The notes beneath the pieces were generated by a model that did not search any database, was not told the origin of the DNA, and saw only the letters and a list, made by a program, of their open reading frames with translations. Source: Rhodanobacteraceae bacterium (GTDB taxonomy: Bacteria > Pseudomonadota > Gammaproteobacteria > Xanthomonadales > Rhodanobacteraceae). Taken from it: a stretch of DNA of 53,842 nt. The translations under genes and the position numbers were made by a program. The stretch lies in NCBI GenBank assembly GCA_004299705.1, contig SCQS01000069.1, positions 1 to 53,842 of the forward strand, given 5' to 3'. Positions 50,650-53,842 of this stretch are shown in pieces (position 1 is the first letter of the stretch; each line of letters starts with the position of its first letter).

Positions 50650-50665
50650 GGTGGCTGGGACGCGA

Positions 50666-50872
50666 TCAGCCGCTGCTCGCCGCGGTTGCGGGTCTCGCCG
50701 CCGTTGCCGCGGTGGCTGGCTTGGCAGCCGTGGCCGCGGGCGCGGGCGTCGAGGCGGCCGCCGCTGGGGCCACGGGTTTGGTCGGGAGATACAGCGGACC
50801 CTTCTGTCCGCAGCCGGCGAGCAAGCCGAAGCCAAGCAACAACAGCGACGCTGAGACGACGTGATGGCGCAT
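50666..50872 (-). CDS. lptM: LptM (YifL)-type small lipoprotein
   Basis: 68 residues with a signal peptide and lipobox LLAGCGQKGPLYLP, the hallmark of LptM, which in E. coli stabilises the LptD outer-membrane lipopolysaccharide translocon and its disulfides. The tail is Pro/Ala/Thr-rich and low in complexity. lptM-dapF is a conserved order in gammaproteobacteria. A roughly 90-base gap precedes it, in which no gene is seen. Confidence 0.9.
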   Translation of the reverse strand: MRHHVVSASLLLLGFGLLAGCGQKGPLYLPTKPVAPAAAASTPAPAATAAKPATAATAARPATAASSG

Positions 50873-50963
50873 TGCACGACCTGGTTTTGAGTTCGCTCCG
50901 AGTATAAGGGTACGATTGGCCGATGCGCCGCGCGGGCCGTCCGCGGCCCACCGCATGCGCGGT

Positions 50964-51182
50964 TCAGTGACCCGCGCTGGATGCGGATGCCGGGGCCGTC
51001 TTGTCGCCCGTTTTTTGCCGCCGGGTCTCGGCGCGATCGTTTGCCGGAGGGCGCAGATCGTGACCGTGCCACGCCGCGACCTTGTCGCCGCATTCGGACA
51101 GCAATCGGTCGAGTACCGCGACCGCCCGGTAGTGCTGGATGGGCCGGTGTTCAACGGTGAACCGTGGCGCGGGCCCGCGCAT
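50964..51182 (-). CDS. Short hypothetical ORF downstream of the GNAT gene
   Basis: 72 residues starting 18 bases after the GNAT stop: MRGPAPRFTVEHRPIQHYRA, LDRLLSECGDKVAAWHGHDL and an Arg/Lys-rich tail. The composition is high in G+C and no motif or clear ribosome-binding site is seen. It could be a genuine small gene of the same transcript or a chance frame. Confidence 0.35.
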   Translation of the reverse strand: MRGPAPRFTVEHRPIQHYRAVAVLDRLLSECGDKVAAWHGHDLRPPANDRAETRRQKTGDKTAPASASSAGH

Positions 51183-51200
51183 GTCCCGGACGTCACCGGT

Positions 51201-51677
51201 TCAGCGGGTGACAGGTGCCAGGGGTTTGGCATAACGCCAGGCATCCGCGCCGTCTTCGTAGAAGCGTGCTTCACGCGCGCCGCGTGCATAGCCGCGGCGT
51301 TCGTACAGCGCGATCGCGGCGGGATTGTCGACCCGCACTTCCAGCCGCATCGAGGTGCAGCCGCGTGCGCGGGCGTCGGTTTCGGCGGCGGCCAGCAGCG
51401 CGCGGCCAAGGCCGGTGCCGCGCGCATGCGCGCCGACCGCCAGCGAGTACAGCCGCGCACCGCGCGAATCCCGGCGATAGAACACCACCACCGCGGCATC
51501 GGGTGCGCCCGGATCGCCGCTCACCAGCACCGTGGCGCTGGCACTGTGGATGTGCCGGCGCCATTGCGCGCGGCTGATGCGGTCGCTGTCGAAGGTCGCT
51601 TCTTCCAGTGCCAGCAGCGCATCGAGGTCGGCGAGCGTGGCGGGGTGGATACGGGCGGGATGGCGTGCTGGCGGCAT
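51201..51677 (-). CDS. GNAT-family N-acetyltransferase
   Basis: 158 residues from MPPARHPARIHPAT. ATLADLDALLALEEATFDSD, LYSLAVGAHARGTGLGRALL (acetyl-CoA pyrophosphate loop) and NPAAIALYERRGYAR are GNAT motifs. The sequence FYEDGADAWRYAKPL near the end resembles the GNAT half of GNAT/peptidase C39 fusion proteins, which accompany RimK-like ATP-grasp genes in other bacteria. Here the peptidase half is missing. It is divergent from the ATP-grasp gene with about 160 bases between. It could also be a RimI-type enzyme. Confidence 0.8.
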   Translation of the reverse strand: MPPARHPARIHPATLADLDALLALEEATFDSDRISRAQWRRHIHSASATVLVSGDPGAPDAAVVVFYRRDSRGARLYSLAVGAHARGTGLGRALLAAAETDARARGCTSMRLEVRVDNPAAIALYERRGYARGAREARFYEDGADAWRYAKPLAPVTR

Positions 51678-51836
51678 GCGCGCAGCGTGGCGTGCGCGTC
51701 CGTGGCGCGCAAGCCTGAATCCCCGCCGATCCCCGGATCGCCGCCCCTTGCGTTCGGTGCCCGCGGTGTCGACACTGCGAGCCTTCCGGGCGCCATGCGA
51801 GGGATGCCGTCCGGCATCGAACAGGAATGCTTCAAC

Positions 51837-53318
51837 ATGAGCCGGCTGGCCATCGTCGTCGAGAAACCTTCGGACTGGGGCTCGTACTACCCGTCCGACA
51901 ATGTCGTCACCGCGATGCAGTACCTGCGCGAGCCCATCGGCGGCGACGAGCGCACCCATGTCATCAATCTGTGCCGCAGCTACAAATACCTCGGCATCGG
52001 CCACTACGTCTCGCTGCTGGGCGAGGCGCGCGGGCACCGGGTGATCCCCTCGGTGCGCACCATCAGCGACCTGCGCAAGCGCGCGCTGTACAACCTCGAC
52101 GTCGAGGACCTCAACCAGAAGCTCACGCATTTCCTGCCGACCGGCGGACAGGACACCACCGACCTCGGCATCCTGGTGTATTTCGGGGTGACGTCGTATC
52201 CCGCGCTGCAGGATCTGGCGCGGCAGGTGTTCGAAACCTTCCCGTGCCCGCTGCTGCGGATCGAGTTCGAGCGCGACCGGGTGTGGCAGATCAGCGCGAT
52301 CAAGCCGGTCGGGCTGCACACGCTGGACGACGCGCAGGAAGACGCCTTCGCGCAGGCGCTGGATGCCTTCTCCAGGCGACTGTGGCGCAAACCACGCGCG
52401 CGCAAACAGTTCCGCTACGACCTCGCGATGCTGGTCAACCCCAAGGAGGCGATGCCGCCCTCGAACGCGCGCGCCCTCAAGCAGTTCATCACCGCGGGCA
52501 AGGACCTGGGCATCGAGGTCGATCCCATCCAGAAACACGATTACCCGCGCCTGGCCGAGTACGACGGCTTGTTCATCCGCGAGACGACTGCGCCGGACGA
52601 CCACACTTACCGCTTCGCACACAAGGCCGAGCGCGAAGGCATGGTGGTGATCGACGATCCCACCTCGATCCTGCGTTGCACCAACAAGATCTATTTGAAC
52701 GATCTGCTGCGCGCGCACAAGATCGCGGTGCCGCGCTCGGAGGTGCTGTACCGCGAGGATTCGAAGCAGTTGCGTGAGTTGCCGGACAAGCTTGGCTTCC
52801 CGCTGGTGCTGAAGATTCCGGATGGGTCGTTCTCGCGTGGCGTGGTGAAGGTGGACGACCCCGAACAACTCGCAAAAGCCGCGGCGCACCTGTTCCAGAG
52901 CACCGCGCTGCTGATCGCGCAGGAATTCCTGTACACCGAGTTCGACTGGCGCATCGGCGTGCTCAACCGCAAGCCGCTGTACGCCTGCAAATACTTCATG
53001 TCGCGCGGGCACTGGCAGATCTACAACCACAGCGCGCGTGGCAGCGTGCGCTCGGGCGGGTTCGAGTGCATGCAGGTCGAAGACGCCCCGCCGGAAGTGA
53101 TCAAGCTGGCGCTGCGCGGCGCGTCAGCGATAGGCAATGGCCTGTACGGCGTGGACATCAAGCAGACCCGCGACCGCACCGTGCTGATCGAGGTGAACGA
53201 CAACCCCTCGATCGACGCCGGGGTGGAAGACGCGGAGATGGGCGACGAGGTCTATCAGCGCATCATGCGCGAGTTGCTGCGGCGGATGGAGGCCAAGCGC
53301 AATGGGGTGGCGGCGTGA
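51837..53318 (+). CDS. RimK-like ATP-grasp ligase with RLAN N-terminal domain
   Basis: 493 residues. The N-terminal domain (about 1-150: MSRLAIVVEKPSDWGSYYPS, VINLCRSYKYLGIGHYVSLLGEARGH) fits the RimK-like ATP-grasp N-terminal (RLAN) family. The ATP-grasp core (about 265-480) has FPLVLKIPDGSFSRGVVKVDD, LLIAQEFLYTEFDWRIGVLN and LIEVNDNPSIDAGVEDAE, the metal and phosphate ligands. Such enzymes form amide bonds using an acyl-phosphate intermediate, adding amino acids to proteins or small molecules. The substrate is unknown; the divergent GNAT gene is a likely partner. AGGA lies 9 bases before the ATG. Confidence 0.85.
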   Translation: MSRLAIVVEKPSDWGSYYPSDNVVTAMQYLREPIGGDERTHVINLCRSYKYLGIGHYVSLLGEARGHRVIPSVRTISDLRKRALYNLDVEDLNQKLTHFLPTGGQDTTDLGILVYFGVTSYPALQDLARQVFETFPCPLLRIEFERDRVWQISAIKPVGLHTLDDAQEDAFAQALDAFSRRLWRKPRARKQFRYDLAMLVNPKEAMPPSNARALKQFITAGKDLGIEVDPIQKHDYPRLAEYDGLFIRETTAPDDHTYRFAHKAEREGMVVIDDPTSILRCTNKIYLNDLLRAHKIAVPRSEVLYREDSKQLRELPDKLGFPLVLKIPDGSFSRGVVKVDDPEQLAKAAAHLFQSTALLIAQEFLYTEFDWRIGVLNRKPLYACKYFMSRGHWQIYNHSARGSVRSGGFECMQVEDAPPEVIKLALRGASAIGNGLYGVDIKQTRDRTVLIEVNDNPSIDAGVEDAEMGDEVYQRIMRELLRRMEAKRNGVAA

Positions 53319-53608
53319 AGCGTGAGGGCCGGCGTCGGCGTGCGTGACGGGCGGTGCACGCGCCGCGCCTGGGCCGTGGTGCGAACGCGACGCACGCGTG
53401 ATCGTGTCGGCGCAGTGGTGACGGCCGACCGGCATAGATAGCGTGCGAGCAATACAGTGGTCGGCGCAACCAGCAACCAGAAAGCGGCTGACCAACCCAG
53501 GGTCGGGTCGTGCAGCGGCAGCGGGGTCAATCCATACAGCACCAGGCCGCAGGCAAGCCAGGTGCCGGCGGCGAGGGTCAGCGGGTCTTGCAGGCGAGTC
53601 GGTTGCAT
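53255..53608 (-). CDS. Small membrane protein convergent with the ATP-grasp gene
   Basis: 117 residues with a strong AAGGAGAA ribosome-binding site before the ATG. Two hydrophobic segments (LTLAAGTWLACGLVLYGLTP and WSAAFWLLVAPTTVLLARYL) are followed by an Arg-rich C-terminal region. The 3' end overlaps the last 64 bases of the ATP-grasp gene on the other strand. The Arg-rich part may be only an unconstrained read-through. No family recognised. Confidence 0.55.
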   Translation of the reverse strand: MQPTRLQDPLTLAAGTWLACGLVLYGLTPLPLHDPTLGWSAAFWLLVAPTTVLLARYLCRSAVTTAPTRSRVRRVRTTAQARRVHRPSRTPTPALTLHAATPLRLASIRRSNSRMMR

Positions 53609-53677
53609 GGCGTTCTCCTTGCGGACGTCGCAGGCAGCCTGTCACCACCTCGTCTCACGGGTTGCGACCGTTTTTTT

Positions 53678-53695
53678 GCGATCATCCCTGATCGC
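53678..53695. promoter_or_regulatory. GCGATCA/TGATCGC palindrome, second copy
   Basis: GCGATCATCCCTGATCGC, one base different from 30389-30406, 70 bases upstream of the 53608 start. It may be an operator or a minimal repeat. Confidence 0.4.
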
Positions 53696-53723
53696 TTTTT
53701 CGTGCAGTTCCACCTCATTTGTC

Positions 53724-53842
53724 TAGGGTGTGTTAACACTAATGGTTATTCGTGAGATACTGCGCGGATGGAGATTACCGAAGCACAGTATCGTCTGATC
53801 GAGCCTTGCTTGCCGACGCAGCGCGGCAACGTAAGCCTGTCC
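53724..53842 (+). mobile_element. Left end of an IS5-type insertion sequence
   Basis: TAGGGTGTGTTAACACTAATGG looks like a terminal inverted repeat with a short spacer, followed 44 bases after its start by a transposase start codon. The right end is outside the window. Confidence 0.65.
53768..53842 (+). CDS. IS5-family transposase, partial
   Basis: 25 codons: MEITEAQYRLIEPCLPTQRG and NVSLS, then the window ends. The MEITxxQYxxIEPxLPxQRG start is the usual N terminus of IS5-type DDE transposases (DUF4096-type N-terminal domain). Only the start is present, so activity cannot be judged. Confidence 0.75.
   Translation, partial: MEITEAQYRLIEPCLPTQRGNVSLS

Noticed and set aside
51678-53030. Upstream extension of the GNAT frame opposite the ATP-grasp gene
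   Set aside because: The GNAT homology starts at 51677; the extension is a shadow of the ATP-grasp gene.

Overview
The window is a G+C-rich chromosomal stretch from a gammaproteobacterium of the Xanthomonadales/Lysobacterales type, most likely near Rhodanobacteraceae or Xanthomonadaceae. The evidence is the set of conserved neighbourhoods (mltB-rlpA-dacC-ybeD-lipB; lptM-dapF-DUF484-xerC-hslVU; rpmB-rpmG), the protein sequences, and dense colonisation by REP-like and other small dispersed repeats. I see no tRNA, rRNA or CRISPR array.

Layout. 1-709: start of a probable IS256-type transposase running off the left edge, beside a 5'-truncated lower-G+C gene. 710-3345: repeat block and uvrD (minus), which carries an in-frame copy of a dispersed GGGAC-type repeat. 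3453-11513: a YidB-like gene, a small membrane protein, then a minus-strand envelope cluster (prc, lipB, ybeD, dacC, rlpA, mltB). 11671-16480 (plus): Y-family polymerase, monooxygenase-like protein, metallo-hydrolase, O-antigen ligase-like protein and glycosyltransferase. 16576-22311: lauroyltransferase-like gene, rep helicase, a hypothetical gene, arfB, an acyltransferase and a lipoprotein.

22437-28451 is the most interesting region. A cNMP-binding/GGDEF protein is followed by a class III cyclase-TPR protein, a divergent small peptide with an NHLP/Nif11-like leader, and a SagB-like dehydrogenase. The last three match, from memory, the NCBIfam trio called putative peptide modification system cyclase, putative modified peptide and putative peptide maturation dehydrogenase, a RiPP-like system of unknown product. 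G+C content falls sharply in the middle of the cyclase gene and stays low through the peptide gene, which suggests that the TPR half and the peptide were exchanged together. Next to it lies a frameshifted RAYT transposase gene flanked on both sides by GTAG-type REP elements.

28448-37585: comM, ubiK, a PII gene, a DUF1453 membrane gene enclosed by roughly 130-bp inverted repeats, mutM, a four-gene Gld-type ABC operon with 4-nt overlaps, and a desaturase. 37755-44617: glutathione transferase pseudogene, rpmG/rpmB, secB, gpsA, a large SNF2 helicase and a BrnT/BrnA-type toxin-antitoxin pair. 44660-50872 (minus): DUF971, a hypothetical gene, hslU, hslV, xerC, DUF484, dapF, lptM. 50964-53842: a GNAT gene divergent from a RimK-like ATP-grasp gene, a small membrane protein, and the left end of an IS5-type element cut by the window edge.

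A recurring theme is repeat traffic. At least six dispersed repeat families lie between genes, and several supply stop codons, terminal coding sequence or (possibly) a ribosome-binding site to the neighbouring genes.
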